The translations under genes and the position numbers were made by a program. From contig OY761541.1 of NCBI GenBank assembly GCA_963664625.1, positions 3,596,001 through 3,660,000 on the forward strand: a stretch of DNA of 64,000 bases, in the 5' to 3' direction. The DNA comes from CBDCFV01 sp963664625. GTDB taxonomy: Bacteria; Chloroflexota; Dehalococcoidia; Lucifugimonadales; UBA3495. Shown here one piece after another: positions 30,475-38,549 of this stretch (the first letter of the stretch is position 1; each line of letters starts with the position of its first letter). The notes beneath the pieces are model-generated. The model saw only the letters and a program-made list of their open reading frames with translations, was not told the origin of the DNA and did not search any database.

Positions 30475-32028
30475 CTATCGCCCTTCTTTGATCCAGTCCG
30501 CCACCCGCTCGGAAATCATGATGGTAGTGGCGTTGGTGTTGGCCCTTATCACGTCCGGCATGACCGAAGCGTCAACAACCCGCAGCCCCTCGATGCCGTG
30601 GACGCGGCAGTACTGGTCCACCACGGCCATGTCGTCCGACGCCGGACCCATTTTGCAGGTGCCTGAAATGTGGTGCTGGGTGTAGGCGTTGCGCAATATC
30701 CAGTTGTCCAGCGCCGCGTCGTCCACCAAGTCCGCGTCCACGGGATTGACCTGCTCGATGATGTAGTCCTTGAAGGGAGACTCGTCGGCTATGCGCAGCG
30801 CGTACCGGACCGCCGCCCGCATCCGCTCCCGGTCGTACTCAGCGGAGAACAGGTCATAGTTCAACTCCGGCTGCACCCTCGGGTCGGTGGACGCCAGCCG
30901 CAGCCAACCGGCGGAGGTGGCGTTCTGCAACCCGATGCTGAGTCCGAAGTGGAATTCAGGCCCCTCGAAACTTACGCTGGCGGGCCGGTGCTCGCTGGTC
31001 ATCAACGTGGGGGTTATCTGGAAGTCGGCCAGCGTCGGCGAGTCGTCCGCGCTCCACCGCAGCCCCACCTGTATGTTCGGAGCGTCCACGTCAGGCGGCT
31101 CGCCGACGCCCTTGAACAGGATGTAGGCCGCCGGGTGGTCACGCAGGTTCTGGCCCACTCCCGGCAGTTGGTGTACTTGCCTGATGCCCATCTCCTGCAG
31201 GTGGTCCGCCGGACCGACGCCCGACAGCAGCAGGATTTGGGCCGACCCTATGGTGCCGCTGCACAGGATGACCTGGTCCCCTTCGATGTCGAAGACCTCT
31301 CCGCCGCTCTCCACTTGGATTCCCACGGCCCGTTTTCCGTCGAACAGCACCCTGTTGGCGGCCACGTTGCCCCTGACGGTGATGTTCAACCGGTGGCGGG
31401 CTTGGCTCAGGTAGGTGAGGGAGGTGCTCATCCGTACCCCGTCGATGTTGTTCAGGGGCCGCGGTGAGATGGCCGTATTGCACTCTGGGTCATTCTGGTC
31501 CCAGTTCTCCGGTATCCCCAGGGCCAGGCACGAGTCGTAGAAGGCCCGGTTGAACGGCAGCCACTCCTCCCGCTTGTAGCGGCGCACCGGCAGCGGTCCC
31601 TCGTTGCCGTGGAAGTCGCCGCCCGGGAAGTCCCAGTCGTTCTCCATCTTCCGGAAGTAACCGAGGATGTTGGTGAACGCCCACTCGTTGTTGCCCCAAG
31701 CGGCCCAGTTGTCGTAGTCCTCCGGGATGCCCCGAAAAACCACCTGCCCGTTGATGGAGCTTGAGCCGCCCATCGCCTTGCCTCGCGGCACGACTATCGG
31801 CTCGGTCTGTAGCGGAGTCGCCGTCGCCCTCAGGTCCCAGCTATGAGGCCCGTAGGCCGACTGCCAGACGTTGTTGCCGTTCTTCAGGTCGATGGGCAGG
31901 TGGTCAAAGTCGGGATAGTCCGGCCCTGCTTCCAGAAGCAACACCGACTTGCCGGTATCCTCCGACAGCCGCGTAGCCATAACGCAACCCGCGGAACCAC
32001 CCCCCACAACGATGTAGTCGTATTTCAT
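30475..32028 (-). CDS. GMC-family FAD oxidoreductase (choline dehydrogenase-like)
   Basis: The 517-residue protein has the GMC pattern: the FAD-binding VVGGGSAGCVMA at 7-18, LEAGPDYPDF, the GMC signature GKAMGGSSSINGQ near residue 80, and the catalytic His in TQHHISGTCKMGP near the C-terminus. GMC enzymes oxidise primary or secondary alcohols such as choline or polyethylene glycol, using FAD. There is no signal peptide, so it is cytoplasmic. AGGAGA lies about 10 bases before ATG 32026-32028. The true alcohol substrate is not readable from sequence. Confidence 0.88.
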   Translation of the reverse strand: MKYDYIVVGGGSAGCVMATRLSEDTGKSVLLLEAGPDYPDFDHLPIDLKNGNNVWQSAYGPHSWDLRATATPLQTEPIVVPRGKAMGGSSSINGQVVFRGIPEDYDNWAAWGNNEWAFTNILGYFRKMENDWDFPGGDFHGNEGPLPVRRYKREEWLPFNRAFYDSCLALGIPENWDQNDPECNTAISPRPLNNIDGVRMSTSLTYLSQARHRLNITVRGNVAANRVLFDGKRAVGIQVESGGEVFDIEGDQVILCSGTIGSAQILLLSGVGPADHLQEMGIRQVHQLPGVGQNLRDHPAAYILFKGVGEPPDVDAPNIQVGLRWSADDSPTLADFQITPTLMTSEHRPASVSFEGPEFHFGLSIGLQNATSAGWLRLASTDPRVQPELNYDLFSAEYDRERMRAAVRYALRIADESPFKDYIIEQVNPVDADLVDDAALDNWILRNAYTQHHISGTCKMGPASDDMAVVDQYCRVHGIEGLRVVDASVMPDVIRANTNATTIMISERVADWIKEGR

Positions 32029-32088
32029 GGGACCAAGTCTCCTCTCCAGCAGAATTTGCAGGCGCTAGCGAAGGCGAACACCATTTAT

Positions 32089-32177
32089 CTGAATCAGGAT
32101 TTGCAGGATTGAAGGATTAGCAGGATGAATTAACTCCATCCTGAAAATCCACTAATCCAGTAAATCCTGATTCAGAC
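32089..32177. repeat. Inverted repeat with CTGAATCAGGATT-type arms
   Basis: Arms at 32089-32128 and 32137-32177 are imperfect inverted copies, each about 40 bases, beginning CTGAATCAGGATTTGCAGG and ending with its complement. The transcript would fold into a long hairpin. This repeat class occurs between genes in many unrelated bacteria. It lies just upstream of the GMC gene. Confidence 0.75.
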
Positions 32178-32243
32178 TACGCCTTCCGGGACGTAGCCCA
32201 CTACCCAACCGCCCTGACTGCGATCAGGGCCTCGCAGCAGCCG

Positions 32244-32435
32244 TTACTCGCAGCGCAGGCAGCGGGTCTGCTCAAACACCGTCCCATGTACGTCGGGGGT
32301 AGTCAACAGGTAGTCCATGATGATGCGCACGACCTTGCCTTCGTCGCGTATCCCGTACTTGTCCTTCGCCGATCTGATAAAAGCCATCTGGTCCGGGTTC
32401 AGTTCGATTTCGTAGCTGGTCTTGGCTCCGGCCAT
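32244..32435 (-). CDS. Small ribbon-helix-helix-like protein with C-terminal CxxC
   Basis: A 63-residue protein with the order strand-helix-helix typical of RHH DNA-binding proteins: a beta-strand YEIELNP, helix DQMAFIRSAKDKYG and helix DEGKVVRIIMDYLL. The tail ends in TRCLRCE, a CxxC that could bind metal or act in redox. It is too short for an enzyme and could be a local regulator, perhaps of the CoA-ester genes that lie upstream. AAAGGAG is about 8 bases before ATG 32433-32435. Function is inferred from the secondary-structure pattern only. Confidence 0.6.
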   Translation of the reverse strand: MAGAKTSYEIELNPDQMAFIRSAKDKYGIRDEGKVVRIIMDYLLTTPDVHGTVFEQTRCLRCE

Positions 32436-32464
32436 TGTTACACTCCTTTACAGGTAGTTTTACT

Positions 32465-33367
32465 TCAGGCGCCTTCTACGCCCATTTCCCGCGCCATTGA
32501 CAGCATGGCGCGGGCGGTTTCCTCGTGGGCTATGTCAACCATGTCGCCGGCGTAACGCACGGCGGCCCCGCCGGCGTCCCGCTGCTTTTCCATCGCTTCA
32601 ATCAAGCCCTTCCAGTGTTCCACGTCCTCCGGGGACGGGGTGAAGACCTCGTTCACCACCGGGACATGGGAAGGGTGGATAAGATGCATACCCGTGTAAC
32701 CGAGTCGTTTTGCTTGGCGGGCCGCTTCCCGCAACCCGTCCAGGTTGTGCAGGTCCATCCAACCGCCGCTCATCGGATAGGGCACCCCGGCGGCGCGAAC
32801 ATCCACCAGCACCTTGGAGCGGATGAAGAGCGTTTCCAGCCCCTCCGGCGTCCACTCGAAGCCTATTGACCGGGCCGTATCGCCACCCTTGCCGCCGCTG
32901 GCGCCCATGTGAGCGATGCGGGGGCAGGAACGGGCGATCTCACTGGAACGGCGGATGCCCGCGGCCGTCTCCAAGCCAGGGTCGATCAGGACATGCCCGA
33001 CCTCCATGCCGGCCTTGCGCTCGAAGAAGCTCAACAGATGGTCAACCTCGATCACGTCTTCCGGCCCTTGCACCTTGGGCAGCAGGACGCAGTAAAGGTT
33101 GGGACATGTGACCGCTTCCAGGTCTATGCCGGTCAGCCCGGTCTCAAGACTGTTGACCCTCACTACCAGCTTGGGCCGCTGGCCGTCCAGCTCGTGAAGC
33201 ATCCTGGCGACGATTGCCCGGGCCTCCGGCTTGTTCTCCGGTGGCACCGAGTCCTCCAAGTCCAGGATCAAAGCATCTGCGCCGTACTTGGGCGCTTTGC
33301 GTATCCAGTCCTCTTTGTTGCCTGGCACGAATAACTCCGACCTGATTGGAACGGCTCTTCCCGTCAC
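32465..33367 (-). CDS. CoA-ester lyase of the HpcH/CitE family
   Basis: The 300-residue protein has the CitE/malyl-CoA lyase layout: RSELFVPGNKEDWI at the start, LILDLEDSVPP with the conserved Asp/Glu near residue 37, VVRVN, LPKVQGPEDV, IDPGLETAAGI with a metal-binding Glu, and LIHPSHVPVVN at the end. The fold is an (alpha/beta)8 barrel that cleaves or forms C-C bonds in 3-hydroxyacyl-CoA esters such as malyl-CoA or citramalyl-CoA. Citrate-lyase alpha and gamma subunits are absent, so it is a stand-alone lyase. It follows the CoA transferase gene, which could provide the CoA ester. Confidence 0.85.
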   Translation of the reverse strand: MTGRAVPIRSELFVPGNKEDWIRKAPKYGADALILDLEDSVPPENKPEARAIVARMLHELDGQRPKLVVRVNSLETGLTGIDLEAVTCPNLYCVLLPKVQGPEDVIEVDHLLSFFERKAGMEVGHVLIDPGLETAAGIRRSSEIARSCPRIAHMGASGGKGGDTARSIGFEWTPEGLETLFIRSKVLVDVRAAGVPYPMSGGWMDLHNLDGLREAARQAKRLGYTGMHLIHPSHVPVVNEVFTPSPEDVEHWKGLIEAMEKQRDAGGAAVRYAGDMVDIAHEETARAMLSMAREMGVEGA

Positions 33368-33387
33368 TTGAGCATCCTCCGCTTGGT

Positions 33388-34614
33388 CTACACCACCCCT
33401 TGGGTTTTCAGGGTTTCTATCTCTGCCTCGTCCATGCCGAGCAGCTTGCTGAATATCTCAAAGTTGTGCATCCCCAGCGTGGGGGCTCCGGGAATTTCAG
33501 GAATGTCGCCGCCCGAGAACTTCACCGGGAACCCCGATACGATTCCTTCAACCGGCTCTTCCATCCCGGCGTGACGCATGGGCAGCAGGGTTCCCCTGTC
33601 CCGGAAGTGTTGGTCCCGCATCACTTCCTCGGCGGTGCGCACTGGGGCGCAGGGAACGTCGTGGGCCTCCAGTCGCTCGATGACGTCGGCCAGGGAGAAC
33701 ACCCCAACCAACCGCTGTACCTCCTCCCGGGCCTCCGCGACGTAAGTAGTGCGCGAAACGTAGGTGGCGAACCGTGGGTCTTCCAGCAATTGCGGCGCGT
33801 CGAGGGCGCGGGCCAATCGCGCCCATTGGTCGTCGCTGGTGACGGTGATGGAGAAGTTTCCGTCCTTGGAGCTGTACAGTCCCGTCGGGCCGCTGCGGCT
33901 GATGTTCCCCGTTCGCAAGGGCTGGCCCTCGGCGATGCTCTCCTCCAGGTTCTCCATGAACATCAGGGACACCAGCGTATCCGTCATGGACACGTCAAGG
34001 TACTGCCCTTTACCGGTGCGGTCCCTTTCCCGCAAGGCGGCCAGGATGGAGTAGCAGGCGAAAATGGGCGTGACCAGGTCGCCGATGTAGAACCCCACCT
34101 TTATTGGCGGCCCTCCGGCGTCGCCGTTGATGTCCATGATGCCGCTCATGCCTTGGATTTGCGGGTCATGGGCCGGTTTGTCGGCGTATGGGCCGGTCTG
34201 CCCGTAGCCTGAAATGGAAGCGTAGACGATGCCAGGGTTGACCCGCGATACCTCATCATAGCCCAGCCCGATGCGGCGCAACGAACCCGGCGCCAGGTTC
34301 TCCAGCACCACGTCGCTTTGACGGGCCAGGTCCAGGAACATCTGCTTGCCCTTCTCGGTCTTCAGGTCGATGGTGACGCTCTTGACCCCCTGGGTGCGCT
34401 TCAGGAACCGGGTCGAAATGTCCTCGTCGGTCCGCCGCTCATTATGAGTGCCCGACGGCCCGGCGAACGGCCCGTTGCCCCGCACCGGATCGCCCTTGCC
34501 GGGAATCTCGACCTTGATGACCTCCGCTCCCAGCCTGGCCAGGTTCATAAGGCCGAACGGCCCCGCCAGGTACACGGTGACGCCGAGCACTCTCAAGCCC
34601 TTCAAAGGTTCCAT
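33388..34614 (-). CDS. Family III CoA transferase (CaiB/BaiF)
   Basis: The 408-residue protein starts MEPLKGLRVLGVTVYLAGP, the usual opening of CaiB/BaiF transferases, with GAEVIKVEIPGKGDP and KSVTIDLKTEKGK following. The conserved aspartate that carries the acyl group should be the Asp in AHDPQIQGMSG. These enzymes move CoA between carboxylic acids (formyl-, succinyl-, bile-acid or carnitine-type donors). ATG 34612-34614 with AGGAGG upstream is the better start; an ATG 18 bases earlier lacks one. With the CitE-like lyase it suggests activation and cleavage of a hydroxy-acid, substrate unknown. Confidence 0.87.
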   Translation of the reverse strand: MEPLKGLRVLGVTVYLAGPFGLMNLARLGAEVIKVEIPGKGDPVRGNGPFAGPSGTHNERRTDEDISTRFLKRTQGVKSVTIDLKTEKGKQMFLDLARQSDVVLENLAPGSLRRIGLGYDEVSRVNPGIVYASISGYGQTGPYADKPAHDPQIQGMSGIMDINGDAGGPPIKVGFYIGDLVTPIFACYSILAALRERDRTGKGQYLDVSMTDTLVSLMFMENLEESIAEGQPLRTGNISRSGPTGLYSSKDGNFSITVTSDDQWARLARALDAPQLLEDPRFATYVSRTTYVAEAREEVQRLVGVFSLADVIERLEAHDVPCAPVRTAEEVMRDQHFRDRGTLLPMRHAGMEEPVEGIVSGFPVKFSGGDIPEIPGAPTLGMHNFEIFSKLLGMDEAEIETLKTQGVV

Positions 34615-34874
34615 CCGGCCTCCTGCGCCCATAGGGCCTTAGGCTGCACCACGCGGGACTGGTATCCCCTCAAGGACTCCGCACGATAGCCGTCCCGTCA
34701 CTTGCCCCGGCCATTTTCTCACAAAATCTCGCCGGGTTGCCATAGTGGGAATTCAGGCACAGCGTGTACGACGTGGGCTGGATCGGCGGGAACGACTTGC
34801 TCGGAAAAGGGGGCTTTATTTTGGCGCTTTTCCTCAGAATTTCTTATGACTTCCTGTCTGCGGGGCGTGTGGCA

Positions 34875-35335
34875 TCAGGGTTGGTCGCTCTGGTGTCCGG
34901 CTGGGCCTACGTGGGCCCGAATCCCGTTGTCCAGCGGGAACTTCGGGCTATTGCCCTTGTTCTTGATCTGGTCTCGCGGCCGGTGATGTTGCAGTGCCCC
35001 GGGTCTCCTTTCGTCAAAGGCGATGACTCTGGCCAGCTTCAGCCACTGCTTACGGCGGCGCACCTCCCGAAGCATCAACTCCCTGGCTTGGCGGGCTTTT
35101 TTTGACCCAGGAATAGACGGGTCTCAGGCAAGATTCCCATAACGCGGCCGATGGCCGCGAGGCTGGAACCCTCGCCGTACATCTCCAGGGCCTGGTCTTT
35201 AACGGTCTGGGGGGTAGTAATGGCGGTTGCCCGTTGGAGTGAAGCGGTGATGGCAGTCCAACTTTACATAACCAGTGCGTGTTGGGAATACCGACGGCCC
35301 GGTCCATTTGACACGACATAGAGGCATTGCTAGAG
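34875..35335 (-). pseudogene. Degraded IS1-family transposase
   Basis: Three leftward frames must be joined to recover an IS1 InsA/InsB-like protein. The first gives CHHRFTPTGNRHYYPP; after a shift QALEMYGEGSSLAAIGRVMG follows; after another PVYSWVKK; then KQWLKLARVIAFDE in a third frame. Words such as RFT.xGNRHYYPP, EGxSLxAIxRVxG and WVKK are characteristic of IS1 transposases. Zinc-finger cysteines upstream are only partly visible, and the catalytic DDE part beyond FDE is not recovered. At least three frameshifts make it inactive. No inverted ends or target duplication are seen. Confidence 0.6.
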
Positions 35336-35336
35336 T
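35308..35336 (+). promoter_or_regulatory. Probable promoter of the FBP aldolase/phosphatase gene
   Basis: A perfect TTGACA (35308-35313), a 17-base spacer and TAGAGT (35331-35336) lie about 120 bases before the ATG; AGGAGG sits just ahead of the start codon. Confidence 0.5.
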
Positions 35337-35458
35337 AAATATATTGAATTGCTAAATGCTTCCGGCGCAACCGGACATCTCACGCCCGGTCCCCCAGAAC
35401 AAGACCTTTTGTCAATGGCCCATGATCACTCCCTGATTGTCATACTTTAGGAGGCCCC

Positions 35459-36640
35459 ATGAAAGTTACTTTGTCCATTCTCAAAGCTGACGTTGGTTCC
35501 ATCGGAGGTCATACCAAGCCTTCCATGCGTATGTTGGACGCTGTAGAGTCTGATGCCGCCGATGCCGTGAAAAACGGGTTGTTAATCGACACCTTCGTAG
35601 GTCATACCGGCGATGATATCTGCATTATCGCGTCCCATACCCACGGCGCCGACAACACAGACGTGCATCAATTCGCTTGGAACACTTTTCTCCATGCCAC
35701 GGACATCGCGACACAATACGGTCTTTATGGCGCCGGGCAGGACTTGTTGGTAGACGCTCCCTCGGGGAATATTCGCGGCGCCGGGCCGGCCGTGGCCGAG
35801 ATTGAATTCGACCACGACCCGGTCAAGACCAACCCAGTCCGTCCCGCGGAGTCCTTCATGGTGCTGGCCGCCGATAAATGCGGCCCCGGCGCCTACAACC
35901 TGCCCATGTTCCTTGGTTTCGCCGACCCTATGTATTGCGCCGGTCTCATGTTGCCGCGTATTGGGGAGGGGTTTACGTTCAACATAATCGACATGGACAA
36001 CACCGAAGGGGACAGCATCATCTCCCTGAACGCCCCCGAAGATTACTATCGGATTACCATGCTGTTGAGGGACAACGAGCGGTTCGGAATAGACTCCATA
36101 GTTTCGCGCTACTCCAGACAGACCGCCGCCGCCGTCTCCGCTACTAGGTTGCACAACATCGCAGGTTCGTATACCGGCAAGGACGACCCGGTGGCTTTGG
36201 TACGCAATCAAGGCATTTTCCCGGCGCCCGAAGAACTGGTTTCCCCCTTCACCAAGGCCCACTACATAGGCGGCGACGCCCGCGGTTCACACGTAATGCC
36301 ATTGATGCCGGTGCCCATCAACACCCCTGTCACGGGCATGTACTGCTTGCCGTTGGTCTCCTGCATCGGGTTCTCGCTGAATGGGAAGGGAGAATTCTCC
36401 GACTCGTTCGCTGACTTCTTCGACAATCCCGCGTGGGACTACGTACGGCAGACCGCACAGGAAAAGGCGATAGCCATGCGGTCCCAAGGTTGGTCCGGTG
36501 CGGCCATGCTCCCTTACGCCGAACTGGAGTACTCCGGTTTTCGGCAAAGCTTGGGGGACCTCATGCCACGCTTCGCCTTTCGAAATGGCAACGGTTCCGG
36601 TCCAGCAGTGCCGGAGAAAGCAGCCACCGCGGACGATTAA
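35459..36640 (+). CDS. Fructose-1,6-bisphosphate aldolase/phosphatase (archaeal type)
   Basis: The 393-residue enzyme belongs to the bifunctional FBP aldolase/phosphatase class, which makes fructose-6-phosphate from triose phosphates in gluconeogenesis. The Schiff-base lysine and tyrosine correspond to K241 and Y238 in AGSYTGKDDPV. Metal-binding acidic clusters are seen at SILKADVGSIGGH (residues 6-18), TGDDI (50-54) and DMDNTEGDS (178-186). The full length matches archaeal and deep-branching bacterial members. AGGAGG lies a few bases before the ATG. It is followed by a strong bidirectional hairpin. The class is typical of Archaea, Chloroflexota and other autotrophic or ancestral lineages. 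Confidence 0.95.
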   Translation: MKVTLSILKADVGSIGGHTKPSMRMLDAVESDAADAVKNGLLIDTFVGHTGDDICIIASHTHGADNTDVHQFAWNTFLHATDIATQYGLYGAGQDLLVDAPSGNIRGAGPAVAEIEFDHDPVKTNPVRPAESFMVLAADKCGPGAYNLPMFLGFADPMYCAGLMLPRIGEGFTFNIIDMDNTEGDSIISLNAPEDYYRITMLLRDNERFGIDSIVSRYSRQTAAAVSATRLHNIAGSYTGKDDPVALVRNQGIFPAPEELVSPFTKAHYIGGDARGSHVMPLMPVPINTPVTGMYCLPLVSCIGFSLNGKGEFSDSFADFFDNPAWDYVRQTAQEKAIAMRSQGWSGAAMLPYAELEYSGFRQSLGDLMPRFAFRNGNGSGPAVPEKAATADD

Positions 36641-36673
36641 GCCAAGTCCGCAACCGACGGTCACAAGTAGACA

Positions 36674-36710
36674 AATAATAAGGCCCGGTTTCATGCCGGG
36701 CCTTATTATT
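36674..36710. terminator. Bidirectional terminator, 15-bp perfect stem
   Basis: AATAATAAGGCCCGG and its exact complement flank a 7-base loop. T-rich ends on both sides suit termination of the rightward FBP gene and of leftward aspS. Confidence 0.85.
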
Positions 36711-36734
36711 TCGGGTTAGGGCAGGTTGTGCAGC

Positions 36735-38525
36735 CTACTGGACCAAGCGCAGGGATAACTCCTCCAGTTGCGCGTCCTCTACCGCAGCCGGTGACCCGAA
36801 CAGCAGGTCCGCCCCCGTCTGGGTCTTGGGGAAAGCTATTACGTCCCGGATAGAGTTGGACCTGGAAAGTATCGTTACCAGCCGGTCTATCCCCGGGGCG
36901 ATACCCCCGTGGGGCGGCGCTCCATACTCGAAAGCCTCGAGAATTTGGCTGAACCTTTCGACGACTTCCTCGGGTTTGTACCCCAGGATGCTGAAAATCT
37001 TCTCCTGCAACTCTCGGCGGTGAATACGGATGCTGCCGCTGGCAAGCTCGGCACCGTTGCAGACCAGATCGTAAGCCTTAGACTTTATGCTGCCAATGTC
37101 GTCGCCGTGCAGCATCTCATCTTGGCCGTCGGCGGGTGATGTGAACGGATGGTGAGAAGAATCCCAAGTATTGGTGGTCTCCTTCCACTCGAATAGAGGA
37201 AACTCAGTTACGAAAGCAAATGCCAGCGCGTTAGGGTCAGCCAGGCCCAGGCTTTCGCCCAAGTGATTGCGCATCCCGCTGAGCCAAGCGTTCACCTGCC
37301 CTTCCGGCCCAGCCATGAGCAGTACCAAATCACCCGGACTCGCTCCCATTTTCTCGGCCACGCGGCGGCTCCACTCAACAGGCATCCGCAGTCCTGGAGA
37401 CAGCAGCACATCCTCGTCCGTTAGATTGTCGAGGGACCCCGCTCCCCGGAACCGGATATGGCTGAGGCCGGCCGCCCCCAATCCCTGGGCCGTCTGCTCC
37501 AAGCCGCGCATCGCCGACCCGGAGTAGTGTGCCAAGCCAGGGACGGCAAAGCCTTTTATTATCCCGCCCTTGTCCGCCACGGCATGGAACACGCGAAACT
37601 CGGTCTCGGTGGCAAGGTCGGTGATGTCGGTCATTTCCAGGCCAAATCTCAGGTCCGGCTTGTCCGATCCGTACCTTGCCATCGCATCATCATAGGTCAG
37701 CCTCGGAAAGGGTCTGATCAGGCTCTTTTCGGGGGTCAATGTCTCCACCAAGCCGGTGTACATCTCTTCGGTCAACCCAAGAACATCATCCTCCTGGACG
37801 AAGCTCATCTCCAGGTCCAACTGGGTGAACTCCGGCTGCCGGTCGGCCCGCAGGTCCTCGTCGCGGAAACAACGGGCAATCTGGAAGTACTTGTCCACGC
37901 CGGACACCATCAACAGTTGCTTCATCTGTTGCGGCGACTGGGGCAGGGCGTAGAAATTCCCCGGCTGCATTCGACTGGGCACCAGGAAGTCCCTGGCCCC
38001 TTCGGGGGTGCTCTTTATCAGGATAGGCGTTTCGATTTCCAGGAAGCCGCGGGCGTCCAGGAAATCGCGGATGTACTTCACCACCCGGTGCCGCAGCACA
38101 AGGTTTTGCTGCATGACGGGACGGCGCAGGTCCAGATAGCGATAGCGAAGGCGCAGGCTTTCGTCCACCTCGACGTCATCGGTTATGTAGAACGGCGGCG
38201 TCAGGGACGGGTTGAGAATATCGGCTTCCTCTGCAATCACTTCCACCGCCCCGGTAGCCATAGCAGGATTTTCACTCCCCGCCGGGCGCATCTGCACCGC
38301 GCCGGTCACCTGAAGCACCCATTCGGGGCGAAGCTGGTCGGCTACAGCGTAGGCTTGGGGCGACGTTTCCGGGTTGAACACTACCTGGACCACGCCGGAG
38401 CGGTCCCGCAGGTCTACGAAGATAATACCGCCATGGTCCCTGCGGCGGCCCACCCAACCGGCCAGCGTGGGCCTGCTGTCTACGTCTCCTTCCCGGAGGT
38501 CTCCACAATCCACGGTCTTCAGCAC
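36735..38525 (-). CDS. aspS: Aspartyl-tRNA synthetase with the non-discriminating signature
   Basis: The 596-residue enzyme is the bacterial-type AspRS: an N-terminal anticodon-binding OB fold (LAGWVGRRRDHGGIIFVDLR), class II motifs (FLEIETPILIKSTPEGARDF, QSPQQMKQ, FRDEDLRADRQPEFTQLD) and the GAD insertion. It attaches Asp to tRNA-Asp. Two residues linked to non-discriminating AspRS, His in RRDHGG and Gly in RPAGSENP, are present. Such enzymes also charge tRNA-Asn with Asp, which GatCAB then amidates. The start is GTG 38523-38525 with GGGAG about 8 bases upstream. It is convergent with the FBP gene across a strong hairpin. Confidence 0.94.
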   Translation of the reverse strand: MLKTVDCGDLREGDVDSRPTLAGWVGRRRDHGGIIFVDLRDRSGVVQVVFNPETSPQAYAVADQLRPEWVLQVTGAVQMRPAGSENPAMATGAVEVIAEEADILNPSLTPPFYITDDVEVDESLRLRYRYLDLRRPVMQQNLVLRHRVVKYIRDFLDARGFLEIETPILIKSTPEGARDFLVPSRMQPGNFYALPQSPQQMKQLLMVSGVDKYFQIARCFRDEDLRADRQPEFTQLDLEMSFVQEDDVLGLTEEMYTGLVETLTPEKSLIRPFPRLTYDDAMARYGSDKPDLRFGLEMTDITDLATETEFRVFHAVADKGGIIKGFAVPGLAHYSGSAMRGLEQTAQGLGAAGLSHIRFRGAGSLDNLTDEDVLLSPGLRMPVEWSRRVAEKMGASPGDLVLLMAGPEGQVNAWLSGMRNHLGESLGLADPNALAFAFVTEFPLFEWKETTNTWDSSHHPFTSPADGQDEMLHGDDIGSIKSKAYDLVCNGAELASGSIRIHRRELQEKIFSILGYKPEEVVERFSQILEAFEYGAPPHGGIAPGIDRLVTILSRSNSIRDVIAFPKTQTGADLLFGSPAAVEDAQLEELSLRLVQ

Positions 38526-38549
38526 AGATGTCTCCCTTGATTAGATGCC

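Larger units (their letters stand above)
34615..35458. other. 844-base gap without an intact gene
   Basis: The left part (34615-34874) holds nothing I can identify. The middle holds a decayed IS1-type transposase and the right end a promoter-like site for the FBP aldolase/phosphatase gene. Open frames on the plus strand (for example 34702-34986) have no family resemblance and look accidental. Confidence 0.6.

Noticed and set aside
34702..34986. A 94-codon plus-strand frame in the gap
   Set aside because: No motif and a composition unlike neighbours; it faces the IS1 relic on the opposite strand.
37458..38540. A 360-codon plus-strand frame opposite aspS
   Set aside because: Antisense shadow of a well-supported tRNA synthetase; no motif.
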